A stretch of DNA of 64,000 bases from Nelumbo lutea (lineage: Eukaryota; Streptophyta; Magnoliopsida; Proteales; Nelumbonaceae): assembly GCA_022828595.1 (NCBI GenBank), contig JAKGHH010000005.1, positions 67,513,655-67,577,654 of the forward strand, read 5' to 3'. The notes beneath the pieces were generated by a model that worked only from the letters and a program-made list of their open reading frames with translations, searched no databases and had not been told where the DNA came from. Shown here one piece after another: positions 34,601-44,371 of this stretch (positions are counted from its first letter, which is position 1; every line of letters starts with the position of its first letter). Both the position numbers and the translations under genes were made by a program.

Positions 34601-34642
34601 ACTCCATGTCGTGACGTCTGTATCGTACTGATTTCTGAACAT
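16669..34642 (-). CDS. PAF1: 20S proteasome subunit alpha type-1 (alpha-6), 2 exons, 261 aa
   Basis: Exon 1 runs 34642-34292 (117 codons) and exon 2 runs 17103-16669 (144 codons plus TGA). The donor is GTGCGT after CAG, the acceptor TGGCAG before GTTTGC; the intron is phase 0 and 17,188 bp long. The N-terminus [20 protein letters not shown] and the following [20 protein letters not shown] form the proteasome alpha-subunit signature. Exon 2 continues with [14 protein letters not shown], then [31 protein letters not shown] and [12 protein letters not shown]. The protein is a non-catalytic alpha-ring subunit of the 20S core in cytosol and nucleus. The C-terminal acidic tail (ends PMDI) looks shorter than in Arabidopsis relatives. 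Domain continuity across the splice and an unbroken frame argue for a working gene. The intron is packed with transposons. Confidence 0.93.
17840..18175. repeat. Tandem repeat, about 2.8 units of 105-125 bp, in PAF1 intron
   Basis: Each unit contains TTGCCC(TTTTACTTGT)A, CACATGCATA, CACATGCACT, TGTGCATGTG and TGTAATGAAT. The second and third units add CCAATATTCTCATAATTAAT and ATGCAAGTTCAT(C/T)TGATAGAG. Units start near 17845, 17945 and 18050. The CACATGCA/TGCATGTG parts are themselves palindromic. Confidence 0.8.
18460..19150 (+). mobile_element. LINE 3' remnant (RNase H), in PAF1 intron
   Basis: Broken frames read [35 protein letters not shown] and KGDSQVLL, which are the NFDG, AE and GDS landmarks of the RNase H domain at the C-terminus of plant L1-like LINEs. 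The 3' part (about 18900-19145) is repeated at 19735-19965. Many frameshifts and stops. Confidence 0.6.
19735..19965 (+). mobile_element. Second LINE 3'-end fragment of the same family
   Basis: Similar over about 230 bp to 18900-19145, including GTGGATCCCTCGC, TTCTAGATGATA, GGGGCCTAGTACAGTCT, GGATCTTCCCA and GGGGTTTCTTCTC. It is probably a 5'-truncated insertion of the same LINE family, or a duplicated tail. Confidence 0.55.
20573..20720. repeat. MITE, GGCTGTGTT-ended, in PAF1 intron
   Basis: The left arm GCTTGGTATGATAGAAAATA, with the following bases to about 20638, is the reverse complement, with few changes, of the right arm ending at 20718 (TTTTATTTTCTATCAAACCA). The arms are about 55-60 bp. 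TAAGG occurs at both ends. Same family as 16127-16260. Confidence 0.75.
21590..21785 (+). mobile_element. Older LINE fragment, left part of a split host element
   Basis: The translation includes AELLALAL (RNase H-like) and [18 protein letters not shown], the cysteine-containing start of the zinc-binding reverse-transcriptase-associated (zf-RVT) domain. It continues at 24110 beyond the inserted LINE. Confidence 0.5.
21800..24109 (+). mobile_element. 5'-truncated L1-like LINE with 14-bp target-site duplication
   Basis: GAGTCTGCAAACCA occurs exactly at 21786-21799 and 24110-24123, directly flanking the element; the right copy follows an A-rich tail. The element starts inside the reverse-transcriptase domain ([16 protein letters not shown]) and continues with [10 protein letters not shown], a [15 protein letters not shown] segment and [14 protein letters not shown]. 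Next comes a zinc-binding domain with an internal duplication. The RNase H domain follows ([20 protein letters not shown], stop near 23987). Frameshifts and stops make it inactive. It sits in an older LINE whose reading resumes at 24110 as [11 protein letters not shown]. It is antisense to PAF1. Confidence 0.9.
22681..23035 (+). repeat. 180-bp tandem duplication inside the LINE
   Basis: The block beginning TGTCCATTCTTGAGGG at 22681 is repeated from 22861 with about 95% identity. It includes ACAAAAACAGATAGTAGGAT and GGCTTGTCATTCCCTGTCAA. The two copies are head to tail within the zf-RVT region, and no other LINE in the window has the duplication. Confidence 0.9.
24124..24400 (+). mobile_element. 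Older LINE fragment, right part of the split host element
   Basis: Reading resumes as [17 protein letters not shown] and later [15 protein letters not shown], the usual end of the zf-RVT domain and the linker before RNase H. This joins the half-domain left at 21785 and confirms nested insertion. Confidence 0.65.
25490..26308 (+). mobile_element. 5'-truncated LINE, RNase H end, in PAF1 intron
   Basis: Frames read [76 protein letters not shown] and [10 protein letters not shown], the ordered landmarks of LINE RNase H (Asp, Glu, Asp, Asp). Two frameshifts (near 25880 and 26080) interrupt it. The tail ATTGATCAAAAAAAAAAA ends near 26308. It is closely related to the element at 21800-24109. Only the last 0.8 kb is present; the exact 5' boundary and TSD were not found. 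Confidence 0.8.
26948..27138 (+). pseudogene. Myosin (plant class XI type) motor P-loop fragment
   Basis: The translation reads [19 protein letters not shown], then after a 1-bp frameshift near 27010 [18 protein letters not shown], then [20 protein letters not shown] and QQVLE. GESGAGK is the P-loop of the myosin motor, and the surrounding residues are those of plant class XI myosins. The rest of the motor is missing. It is on +, opposite to PAF1, and lies just upstream of the long LINE. It has no splice or start context, so it is a fragment. It may be one duplicated exon or a piece of cDNA carried by the LINE. Confidence 0.85.
27400..29229 (+). pseudogene. LINE ORF1 (nucleic-acid-binding), decayed
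   Basis: The segment [20 protein letters not shown] (about 27440-27500) leads through [36 protein letters not shown] and [11 protein letters not shown], the DUF4283-like pattern of plant LINE ORF1 proteins. A low-complexity Ser/Pro-rich C-terminal part ends in a basic tail ([13 protein letters not shown]) with TAA near 29229. Frames change near 27715, 28155 and 28580. The usual CCHC zinc knuckle was not seen. The protein would coat LINE RNA; this copy is broken. Confidence 0.65.
29313..33121 (+). pseudogene. LINE ORF2: endonuclease, reverse transcriptase, RNase H
   Basis: It starts MKILSWNVR at 29313; one base is lost near 29340. The endonuclease is cut short: after [12 protein letters not shown] the frame jumps to the C-terminal linker ([19 protein letters not shown]), so its catalytic second half is deleted. 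Reverse transcriptase runs about 30330-31400 ([49 protein letters not shown]). A TAG at 31066 precedes the catalytic motif, which reads FAGD instead of FADD. Further stops are at 31372 and 32170, with a frameshift near 32470. The RNase H domain (about 32720-33121) keeps [28 protein letters not shown] and TADGLAKCG, i.e. the full Asp-Glu-Asp-Asp set. Confidence 0.88.
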
Positions 34643-35060
34643 CTTTGAAGAAGCAAAGGAATAAACGGTTCCTCTCCTTTATATTCACGTTGTTTGCTCT
34701 CTCTTCTTTCTTCTTCAACAAAGAAGGTTTTCGTTTTATAAAAGTCTCGGAGTCGGAGTTTTCTTTCTCTTCAAGCCAAGGTACTATAATCTATAAATGA
34801 GATGGAGCGAAATAGTGAGGGTAGGGAGCTCTTCGAGTTGCAGAAAGGGACTTGGATTCAGTGATGTCTCTCCAGATGGTTCTCCATATGGATGGATATT
34901 TTCTTGTCGTCAGATTGGGATCTACTCAAGACCCATACACACCAACTTCAATTGGCATCGCTCTCAATAGTCAACACATCATACATACAGGATGCACATG
35001 ACCAACTTGCTGACCCATCCGATGATTCCGATCCAATAAGCTAGGTTGTTGGGCTAATAT

Positions 35061-35097
35061 AAGGCCCATTTGGCCTTTAACAACCCTTAAGGCCCAA
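35061..35097. repeat. 37-bp inverted repeat, left copy
   Basis: This is the exact reverse complement of 39770-39806 (AAGGCCCATTTGGCC... with the 37 bases all matching). Some further similarity lies just inside (GGCCCAAACATG versus GGCCCAACATTG). The pair encloses the intronless PPR gene. Confidence 0.85.
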
Positions 35098-35186
35098 ACA
35101 TGATTGCCCGATATTACTTTTTTCCCCCCTAATTTTTGAAGCTAAAAGGCAAATTCATTCATCAAAAAGTCACATAAACACAGATT

Positions 35187-35335
35187 AAAGTAATACTGAG
35201 CACCGGGAGGGAAGCTCGTGAGACCTCTGCAAAGGGCGCAAAGGGTTTTAAAACGCCAAAATGGAGAACTTACTTCCTCCAACAACGGAGACAATCAACA
35301 GTGAACACGAACCTCCAAAACCATTACCACATATA
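35187..35335. repeat. Direct repeat, left copy
   Basis: About 80% identical to 38951-39090 in the same orientation. Shared blocks include GTGAGACCTCTGCAAA, GTTTTAAAACGCCAAAATGG and GACAATCAACAGTGA. The right copy lies about 85-225 bp upstream of the PPR start codon and this copy about 545-690 bp upstream of PAF1, both minus-strand genes. Confidence 0.8.
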
Positions 35336-37273
35336 TACTGTTCTGATATGCATAGCTATCAATACTTAAACATATATAGTTAAAGATGTATTAGTTAGAT
35401 ATATCATATATACAATTTCGCCAAGACTGGGTTTTGTAGAAATCTTAGGGAAAGCTTGGAATGGAAAGTTGGAAGCTTGGTGGCCTAACCTTGACGAGTT
35501 GCAAAACAAACAGAATAGTGTAACTTCGCTACTTCAGTCTAGACTGTTGCAGTGTTTCCCATTGCTGTCCAACTTCACCATTATGTCTGCCATGGTGTTT
35601 GAGAACTATTTTTAGATGGACTGATAAAAAAAATATTGGGTTGTAAAGGCATATTATAGCAATCTAACTCAGAATGCAATTTTTCTGCTCTTCATCCTCT
35701 GGATTATAAAACACAAACCATAACAAACCTAAATAATTTTTAATTATTTTTAAGAATAAGGGATCAAATAGTGGAAAAATCTACAAATATTTTCAAAACA
35801 AAAAAACATAGATAGGGTTCATAATGATTATTCTACAAGCAATGGAATTGATTTCTCTTTAAAATCACAAAAAAAAAGGAAAAAAGAAAAAACATGTTGT
35901 CAAAAGAAGCAATTAAGAAAAGTACTCAAAGAGTCCAATCCTTGGTCTGACGCATTTGTTTCTAAAATACAAAAATAAAACTAAAACCCTTTGCTTCTCA
36001 ACTCATTGCTCTCATGTAGCCATTTCTTATCCTTCATAAATGATATCTGTGAAATATCTTCCAAACTCTTTATTAAGAACACCAATTATTCCATTTACAA
36101 GGCAACAATAACCCAAGGTAGGTTTTCTTTCAGCAACAGTCTAAGATAGCTTCCATTTTTCCACTGTCTTTGCAAGTTCAAGTGGGATTCCTTCTCTGTT
36201 CTTACTGGCAGCATCTCTTCAGAGGAAAGAGTCAACTATCAAGAAGGATTCCTTCTCTGTTCTTAATAGGGGTACTACTTTTCTAGAATGGGCATTGAAA
36301 CGTGTGTTAAGTGCATTTATTTTTTAGCCTTCACACACATTATAGGATATTCGAGCCCAGCTTAAATGGATCAGATTTTAAATCAAACTGGATCATTATC
36401 TGATTGACTTGCAAGTTGCAGCCCTACTTGAGCCATTACCTTCCTCTGTCTTTCCTTAGGCATATCTCATAGGAATGACAACTCCAGACTTTCTACTGTT
36501 TTGCACTGAGCTTTGGAAAATTTATTAAGGCAGTATGTCATAGATAAACAATCCCATCCATTTCTCTGATCTGGTTCACACTTCCAAACAGTTTTTTATT
36601 CAGCATGTGAGCTGTAATAACAGTAAATTGCCCTGTTGCACAATGACAGTGCCCAAGTCCTACATGTATAGCATGCCATGTAAATAGGGGTGCAACCTCA
36701 GTGGGTTTGGTTGCGATTGTACCAAAATTTGAATGGGCTCGGCCTGAAAATTCAAGCCCAATATAGTGTAAAACCTTCAAATCGGATACTTGGACCACCT
36801 ATATGTAAATTAAGTTCCCAGATTACACAACTGGAGATGGAGCAGCAGATCTCTCCTCTTGATCCATCTCCTTCCATTCTAACTGGTTTTGGCTGTAGCA
36901 AATCGTCCATTGGCATCATTCCCTTGTGTCATCATCACTCCAACACACATGAGGTTGGAGCCTATTATGTGGTTTGTTCCACTAATTTGTTATCATACAC
37001 TCTTCAAATTTCACATTTTCTGGTTGGTCTCGTGTTTTTTCTCTGACCTCCAGTGCAACTTGACAGTTATTATGTTAAGTGTCATCTGATTTGGTTGACT
37101 TTTTGCCAAAATTCTCACTGGTGGAAAATGGTGGATGATGCTTTCCAACCATTCTGAACACACACTGCTCAGCTTCATCCCATTGTCACAATCTGATTCA
37201 AGTACAATTTGTCCCCCGGTTCATTAGAGGTGGACCAGGAACTAGCAAGAAATAACTTTCAGTCTGCTGTGAC

Positions 37274-38866
37274 TTAGGACCATGTTTCTACCATGCTACT
37301 TCCCGCAGTCTTAAATACTCGTCTCTCCTTCAACAAATTCCTAACCATGGCAGCATCATCCCACCTCTTTGCAGCTGCAAATATGTTTGACAAAAGAACA
37401 TATCTCCCACTATGATGAGGCTCTAACTCAATGAGGTGCTTTCCTACTTCTTCACCAAGTTTGACATCTCCATGAATACTACATGCACCAACAAGGGCAC
37501 CCCATAAGCCAGCATGTGGCTGAACTGGCATCCCATCTATAAAATCCAAAGCTTCCTTAATGAGACCAGCTCTTCCAAGTAGGTCAACGATGCATCCATA
37601 GTGCTCTAATTGAGGTTTAATATGGTATTTTTGAGTCATTAGATTAAAAATGTAACGACCTTCATCAACTAATCCTGAGTGGCTACATCCACTTAGCACA
37701 CCAATGAAGGTTATGGCATTTGGTGTAGGGCCAATCATCTGCATCCGCCAGAAAAGAGGCATTACTTGCTTTCCGCATCCATTCATAGACAGACCAGCAA
37801 TCATGGAGTTCCATGATAAGACATTTTTTATTGGCATCTCATTGAAGACCTCAAGTGCCTTCTCAATGCTCCCGCACTTACCATACATGTCCACAAGAGC
37901 TGTTCCTAGGGTCACATTAATATCAAACTTCTGTTCTTTTATATAATTGTGAACCAATAAACCCTTTTCCAATTCCTTAAGTTGTGCACAAGCGGACACC
38001 GTACTAACTAACGCAGGCTCGTTTGGAAAGATTCTGGCTCCAACCATTTCTCCAAAGAGCTCCAGAGCCTCTTTGCAAAACCCACTTTGTGCATACCCCG
38101 ATATCATTGTACTCCACGAGGCCACATTTCGTTCAGGCATCTCATCGAACATCTTTCGTGCTTCCTCAATTTTACCACAATGGGCATACCCAGCAATCAC
38201 TGCGTTCCACGAGACTAAGTTTCTATATGGCATCTGATCAAAAAACTCCCGGGCCACATCAATATCTCCAGAATTCGAGTACCCAGTAACCAATGTGGTC
38301 CAAGATACTACATCAACTATGCTAAAACATTCTTCAAATAAAAGACGAGCAGAATTCAATTCCCCACAAGCTGCGTACATGCTGATCATGTTATTCAGGA
38401 TGAACACATCAAAAACCAACCCACATTTTATAGCATGGGCGTGAAGTAGTTGCCCTTGAAAGAGGAGCGATGAGATCGAACACGATCGAATTAGAAAAGG
38501 GAAGGTGAAGTTATCCGGTGAGATCCCAACGCGGAGCATACGAACGTAATACTTAAGGGACTCAAGGGGTTTCGTGCTTTGAGAGAAGCCTCTGATCATT
38601 GAATTGTACATGAAAAGAGTAGGGTGTTTGATCTGGTCGAAGAGAATTTCAGCGTAACTGAGGCTACCAGATTCAGAGATGGCGGCAAAAGCTAAGAGCC
38701 TCGCTGTGGTAAAGATGTCTTTGAAGAGACCCGAGGTTATAATGTGGGCATGGATTTGTTTAAATTCCGACATGTTGGTGAAAGCATCCAGAGCTTGGGA
38801 GAGCTTCGGGTGGTGAAGCAGAGCCATCTTTCGTGCAAGATAACCTGAAGCCATAATCAAAATCAA
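37274..38866 (-). CDS. E-class pentatricopeptide repeat protein, 530 aa, intronless
   Basis: The unbroken frame runs from ATG 38866 to the stop at 37274. Repeats follow one another from about residue 70 (FMYNSMIRGFSQSTKPLESL, VVSWTTLVTGYSNSGDIDVA, LVSWNAVIAGYAHCGKIEEA, VASWSTMISGYAQSGFCKEA, VLSWNSMIAGLSMNGCGKQV). The C-terminus has the E domain (LWGALVGACSIHGDV, ELEPHHSGRYVLLSNIFAAA, GSSMVE) and stops three residues later, with no E+ or DYW deaminase domain. PPR proteins of this plant subgroup bind organelle RNA in a sequence-specific way, usually for C-to-U editing, and E-only members are thought to borrow a deaminase. A mitochondrial or plastid location is likely from the family; the N-terminus (MILIMASGYLARKMALLHHP) gives no clear call. 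A second ATG at 38854 could also be the start. The single-exon form is normal for the family. Confidence 0.93.
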   Translation of the reverse strand: MILIMASGYLARKMALLHHPKLSQALDAFTNMSEFKQIHAHIITSGLFKDIFTTARLLAFAAISESGSLSYAEILFDQIKHPTLFMYNSMIRGFSQSTKPLESLKYYVRMLRVGISPDNFTFPFLIRSCSISSLLFQGQLLHAHAIKCGLVFDVFILNNMISMYAACGELNSARLLFEECFSIVDVVSWTTLVTGYSNSGDIDVAREFFDQMPYRNLVSWNAVIAGYAHCGKIEEARKMFDEMPERNVASWSTMISGYAQSGFCKEALELFGEMVGARIFPNEPALVSTVSACAQLKELEKGLLVHNYIKEQKFDINVTLGTALVDMYGKCGSIEKALEVFNEMPIKNVLSWNSMIAGLSMNGCGKQVMPLFWRMQMIGPTPNAITFIGVLSGCSHSGLVDEGRYIFNLMTQKYHIKPQLEHYGCIVDLLGRAGLIKEALDFIDGMPVQPHAGLWGALVGACSIHGDVKLGEEVGKHLIELEPHHSGRYVLLSNIFAAAKRWDDAAMVRNLLKERRVFKTAGSSMVETWS

Positions 38867-38950
38867 CTACTTTCATGTATCGCTAGGAGTTGGAATCCAG
38901 AGCAGTAAGTATCTGAGTCTGACCGCTCTTCCGCGATGCTGAAACAAGAG

Positions 38951-39090
38951 AAAAGTAATGCTGAACACCGGAGGATAACTTGTGAGACCTCTGCAAACGG
39001 CGCAAAGAGTTTTAAAACGCCAAAATGGAGAATTTACTTCAAAAGAGACAATCAACAGTGAGCCCGAACCTCCAAGATCTTTACCACATT
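38951..39090. repeat. Direct repeat, right copy, upstream of PPR gene
   Basis: Partner of 35187-35335. It begins 85 bp upstream of the PPR start codon, so it probably overlaps the gene's 5' leader or promoter. Confidence 0.8.
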
Positions 39091-39168
39091 TAGTTAAAAA
39101 TGTAAGTTAGATAATTTGCCAAAAATGTAAGTTGTATAATTTTGCAGTCCACACCAGAATGTAGAGGG

Positions 39169-39465
39169 TGTTTGGTTCCATTTACGTTTATTCAGTGAAT
39201 GCTTATGGATGGTGCGAAATAGGTGGTGCCATCTCAATACTTTATCTCTCTTGCTGTTTTGCATATATAGAAAATGTAAAAAGTAAAATTTGGTTTATAT
39301 GTATATCAGTCAGTCGTTTGTAGAAGTTATTTTTTGAAGTTTCCACAAACGGTCAGGTGCTTATTCACTGTTAGGCTAAAGGGGCCTATTTGTCTGCAAT
39401 TATTGCATTTCTCAAGTACAAATATTTATTCAATAAACATAAATAGAACCAAACACATATCTAGT
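39169..39465. repeat. MITE with about 35-bp terminal inverted repeats
   Basis: GGGTGTTTGGTTCCATTTAC and the bases to about 39203 are inverted near the right end (AATAAACATAAATAGAACCA, then AACACAT). The GGTGTTTGGTT start is common in hAT-type plant MITEs. No coding content; TSD not resolved. Confidence 0.65.
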
Positions 39466-39769
39466 AACTCACAATTGTTCTAAAGTGTGGGAAACTCATT
39501 CATACCACACTTTTCTATTCAATGAATCTCATATACATTTTACGAATGATTTAAATGTCTAATTTTTGCATTTTATATGATAAATATATTGAAAAAGGCA
39601 TAGATAAATTAATATTAACCAATAAATATTCATTTTAATAAAAATAATATTAAAATAATAAAAATAAAAATACATATTTTAAATATTAAAAAATATTATT
39701 TTATTGATATAAGATATTAAAAAATGATATATAAATAAATAAATAAATAAGAACAGAGATGGAGCAATG

Positions 39770-39806
39770 TTGGGCCTTAAGGGTTGTTAAAGGCCAAATG
39801 GGCCTT
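39770..39806. repeat. 37-bp inverted repeat, right copy
   Basis: Exact reverse complement of 35061-35097, 4.7 kb away. See that entry. Confidence 0.85.
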
Positions 39807-39869
39807 ATTTATAAGCTAGTTGGTATTACAAAAAAAAAGTTGGTGAATGGTTGAATTGATTTCATTCGG

Positions 39870-40080
39870 TCTTTTGTCAAAAACCATTGACTTGATTAGT
39901 GAACTGCTGACCCAAGCGATCAAACCATTAATCCAATCAACTTGAACAATGGTTTTTAGTTGTTTTTGCTTTAGTTATTTTATTTGTTATTTTTTATTTT
40001 TTTAAATTGCAATGGGTTGTCCTTCTGAACTAGATGGTCGAACCGTTGACTCAAAAACCAGTAGCCAAAACAATTCCAAT
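39870..40080. repeat. MITE-like repeat, GGTTTTTAAAA family
   Basis: Shares with 15370-15680 a T-rich centre flanked by GAACAATG(A/G)TTTTTxG and by GGTCG(A)ACCGTT motifs. The ends are poorly kept. AAACCATTGACTTGATTAGT marks the left part. Confidence 0.4.
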
Positions 40081-40169
40081 TCGAACTATATGCAAACATG
40101 CATGTACATATACATACATTATTTGTACACGTATATACATATATATGCACATAGAACTATATGCATTTA

Positions 40170-40385
40170 TGTTAAATTTTAATACGGGTTGATTGATTAA
40201 CCTAGGCTTGGTCCATGCTCAAGCCAACCCAAATGCATCAAATTTTAGTACGAGCTGCGATCGAATTAGACAAATAAGGCTTGACCACATGCTCGAGTCG
40301 GTTCAGCCTGAAACCCAATTCTTAAGGTTGCTTTGGTTTGAGCTTAAATCCAGCCCAGCCTACCTGACTTGCACCCCTACATATT
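40170..40385. repeat. Dispersed repeat rich in GGCTTGGxCC-type motifs, copy 1
   Basis: A non-coding block with CCTAGGCTTGG, AAGCCAACCC, GGTTCAGCCTGAAACCCAAT and CTTGCACCCCTA. It resembles 40915-41115 (inverted arrangement), and related pieces are seen at 36690-36745 and 41370-41500. The family is unknown to me. Confidence 0.4.
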
Positions 40386-40914
40386 AGTTATTACATTATT
40401 TTATAGATCCCATTCAACTAAATTAATTAAAATGAAATTTAAAAAAAATATGAACATTGATTTTGCCCCCAACGGTTTGTTTCTAAGAGGTTGGTGTTAG
40501 AGTTGTTAGGGGTATTTTTAGAATAAAAAACCTAGGCCAATGACCTTTCATGTTTTTACTCATCTTAAGATGTTGACCATTCCTAAACAAAAGCATGTTT
40601 TTGAATTTATGATTTTAGAAATATGTATTCATCTGATCACTTAGGGGGCATTCTACAACATGAATGTTGTTGTTTTCATTTGTTTTGTAATCATCACATC
40701 AATGAAAAAAACAAAAACATGTTTTTGAAATCTATTTTTGTTTTCAAAAGGAAAAAATAATTTTTTTTTTTTGTTTCAAAAACAATACATGTTTTTAAAA
40801 CCAACAAAATATTGATTTTTAAAACAAAATTAAATTTTCCAATATAAAAATTATATGATATATGATATATGGAACATGACTTTGAATAATCAAATGAAAA
40901 CATGTTTTGATTAA

Positions 40915-41115
40915 GGCCTGAGCCTAGATCTTGCTTAAGGTAAAACCTGATATTTTCAACCTAGGCTCAGCCCACACTAAATTTGATTTGATGCACTCAG
41001 GTTGTATACATGCATACGAATGTGTATTGGGTTGAGCTTGGATTGGGATAATATCGGCTTGGATTCAAGCTACCTAAGGGTTTGGATTGGGCCGGCCCCA
41101 AGTGCACCCCTAAAT
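40915..41115. repeat. Dispersed repeat, copy 2
   Basis: CCTAGGCTCAGCCCACACTA, GGGTTGAGCTTGGATTGGGA and GGGCCGGCCCCAAGTGCACC are of the same type as 40170-40385; both copies end in (G/T)TGCACCCCTA. Confidence 0.4.
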
Positions 41116-42849
41116 TGACCAATATTTTGAAACCTAGTTCAAGTGAAATCACGACTAACTATTTCTGGTTGCATATATGAACTCCTAATGTATGCTAGCG
41201 CTAGAGATTAGAATCCATTAGCTTAGTTCAGAAACTATTAGCTATGAAGTACTCGCCCTTTACCAATTCTCGATTTTTCTGCCATTTATATTTTTATATT
41301 ATCAATTTATTTATTTGTGGTGTCTTCATATAAGATTTAAATGTGGAGGGGTTTAGAATCCATCATATGCAGACCTGTTCACAAGTCGGGCTTTGGGCCC
41401 GATTTTACATTGTCTCGGGCTTGGGCTTCGGGACAGGTCCATTAGAATTTTGACAAAAGCTAAGCCCGAGCTCGGCCCATGAGTCGGTCTAATCATATGG
41501 ATGGCCGAACTATGCTAGATGGTTTGACAAAATTTCAAAAAATTTTCTAACGCTTACAGGAACTAATTTTCCTATGAATTTAAAAACTGAATTTTCCAAA
41601 TCGATTTTGCACTAAATCAGACCATATTTGAAACCAAACAAATAGGGAGATGTATACCTGATACAATTCCATAGATGTAGATCCCAAGGTAGAAGTCCAT
41701 GCCCAAATCACTCCTAAAACTAGCCTCCAGTGAAGATGGTGCAGTGTGTAGGTGAAATCAGTTGAATGAGGTGAGTGAGTTTGATTTTCTTCTGAGTTTT
41801 TTTTGCAAAAGCAAAAAAGAAAATTGATCTAAATCAATTCTTGAAAGCCTAGGTCATGATAGGATTTATTGGAAAACAAAAGAGAATAAAAGAGAACAAG
41901 AGAGAGTGGTGTTCTAGTCTGGTTTGCCCTCTTATCCCTTTATCTCCTTATGGAGCACTCTTAAGATGATGGGTGCTCCATACCCTTTTTCAAACTCAGA
42001 TTTGACCCAAAGCAAGTTGTCATGTGATAGTTTACTTAATCTTATTAATTATGGGCCTTATACCCATTTATTTCAAAGGCTCATGACTCAAGATGTTGCA
42101 TAGCCAACTTAGGCCTGATTTGTATGGCGTGGGACCCCATAATGACTTCATATACCCATTAGGTAATCAATTATGTAATGGTCACTTACACTTAACTTCT
42201 CGGCCCATAATGATTACAACATAGTCCGACAATGAAGGACCTCTCCTCTGACTACAAGGTACAATGTCACACTCTCTGCTCTGATGGATCCTGAGAATTA
42301 AAACATTTTGCAAATATTTTTTATAAAACATTAAGATATATATATATATCATAAATATATTTTACAAAATCAGATTTCAAACAGAGTTGAAATTCCCTAC
42401 CGATAGATTAGGTTTCAATCAAAGAGACTGTAAACCTTATCATTCACTTTGTCCGACAAAAGGGTCAATACTATCACTATGATCACTCACTCAGGTGAAT
42501 TTTTAGACTGATCCAATATATCCAGGTTTTGACTCTTAATGGATCTCACTGATTGACATATAAAAAACAATCAAATCCAACACTTAGTGCATTACCATAA
42601 TCCAAACCCAGTGCATTACTCATAATTACTCTACATTTCCTCACATCTGAATGGTCTTCTCTTTCTTCCTAAATTGGGGGATGTGTCAAAAAGTATAGGC
42701 ATATCCCCCAAGGGGGAGATAGAACACAACTACATGAGGATAGAGAATCATCTAGTTCTTGTTACCTAAAGCTAGATCCAGCCTTTCTTTTACATTTTCA
42801 CTCCCCTCCCTTTTGTTATTCCATGTATATTTAGGACTAAAAGAGGGAA
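41116..42849. other. Intergenic, no gene seen
   Basis: No coding frame and no clear transposon ends. It includes a segment rich in GGGCTTGGGCTTCGGG motifs near 41385-41500 and a TA run near 42340. Confidence 0.5.
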
Positions 42850-43510
42850 TCATGGATAAATCCATTTCTTTGATTGCTTGGATGTTTTTATGTAAAACCT
42901 AATGTTTTTCCAGTCTACCTCTTGCTTTGTCTTGATTGGAGAAAGTGAGATATAAGCCACCAATACTTCTCCATGGGCCCCTATTATTATTTGCAATATG
43001 TTCCCAAGCTTCCATAAAAGTACAAAACCATTCCCCTCTAGAGTCATTAGCAATCACTGTATTGATGAAATTTTTATTTGCCCCTAAGACCTTGAGTTTT
43101 ACCTTTGGAGACCAGAAAAGCACATGCCCCCTAGATAGGCCACACAGGTCTACACCCCAACAGCCCCAGTCCCTTAATAAGTTTAGCTTCTTCTTTTTTT
43201 GATTTTTTTCCCGCCTTCTACTAAACTGCATTTAGTTTCCATAAGAAAGAAATTAAAGGTTTTTCCTTACTGTGGATCATCTTCGCTGAACAAACTGTCC
43301 GAGGGGAACTTAGACCTTGACAATTCCACCTTGCGATCTTCATTCCCTCTTGGAGGATTGTTTAGGGACAACCCCCAAAACCTCAAAGGAAAGAATAGAA
43401 ACTCAGAGTGAATAGTTTTCTTCCTTGTCTTTACCCAGGTTGCACCACTATCACTACAAAAGCTTGAAATAGAAGACATCCATGGAAAGCCAGTCTCAAG
43501 AAACTTCACT
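42850..43510 (-). mobile_element. LINE endonuclease remnant, minus strand
   Basis: Read on the minus strand from 43231, the translation includes GLSRGHVLFWSPKVKLKVLG, NKNFINTVIANDSRGEWFCT and AWEHIANNNRGPWRSIGGLY. These match the central part of plant LINE endonuclease domains (the GLSGG...LFW, NEWFCTF and PW...IGDFN landmarks). The IGDFN-type catalytic aspartate is lost (IGGLY). Sequence at 43267-43509 is probably the ORF1/ORF2 junction region of the same element. It fits as the downstream part of the minus-strand LINE whose ORF1 is at 45780-46124 and 51458-51760. Confidence 0.7.
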
Positions 43511-43878
43511 AAATTTAGGGAACCCCTATATTTTCAAGAATGCCATGCCATAGAGGCCTTTCTTTTACGGAAGAGAAAGTCAGCATTTATACAACACTTT
43601 TTTTATCTTTTTTTGGGCTTTGAGGTCATAGCTCTTGTAGCAATCTACTGAAGATTTTCTACCGAACAAACTCTTACAGTCCCACTAGAGCTAGGCTTCC
43701 TTAATTTATTCCCAAAAGTAGAGTTCAGACACCTGTACTTTAAGAAGAGAGACCACACAGAGCCTTCAATAATTGTTTATTTTGTGTGCATTTTCTAAAT
43801 TCATATCGTAAATTAGGAGTAAAGTCTCATTGGATACTCGGCATTAGATAAAGTATTTTAAAATCATTAGTTAAATAC

Positions 43879-43880
<2 letters not shown>

Positions 43881-43917
<37 letters not shown>

Positions 43918-43953
43918 GTAATAGTAATAGTAATAATAATAATAATAATAATA
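43881..43953. repeat. (AAT)n microsatellite with AGT interruptions
   Basis: About 24 trinucleotide units of AAT/TAA, with three TAG variants in the middle. Confidence 0.9.
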
Positions 43954-44371
43954 CAAATAATCTTTCAAAAAATAAAACATAATAATAATAAATTAGACAT
44001 TTTTTTGCTTAAACAAATGTCATTCCTAAACTTCTCTAAGTGAAGGTTAACTGAATTTCTCTAAACTTCTCTGTGTTTGCAACTCATACAAACTTTCAAA
44101 TTCAGAGAAATTGATTCTATCAGGTTAGTTAATTCATATCAATATAAATATAATTATATATATATATATATTTAGTGTTAATTATTTACATTATTATTAT
44201 AAGTAATTATAATTAATACTATTATTATTCTCCAATCAATATTTCATTTAGTGAAAGTTAAATTATAAAACTGTGAATTCTTCAATATTGTTAAACTAAA
44301 AGAATTATTACAGCAATTATTTTTTCATGAATTAACTAAAAATATTAATTATAATAAATTATTTACTTAAT

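Larger units (their letters stand above)
34800..37273. other. Intergenic between PAF1 and the PPR gene
   Basis: No convincing coding frame. The PAF1 upstream region, the left copies of an inverted and a direct repeat (listed separately) and AT-rich sequence fill it. A GGGTGCAACCTCAGTGGGTT...GGGCTCGGCC segment near 36690-36745 resembles dispersed repeats at 40170 and 41400. Confidence 0.5.
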
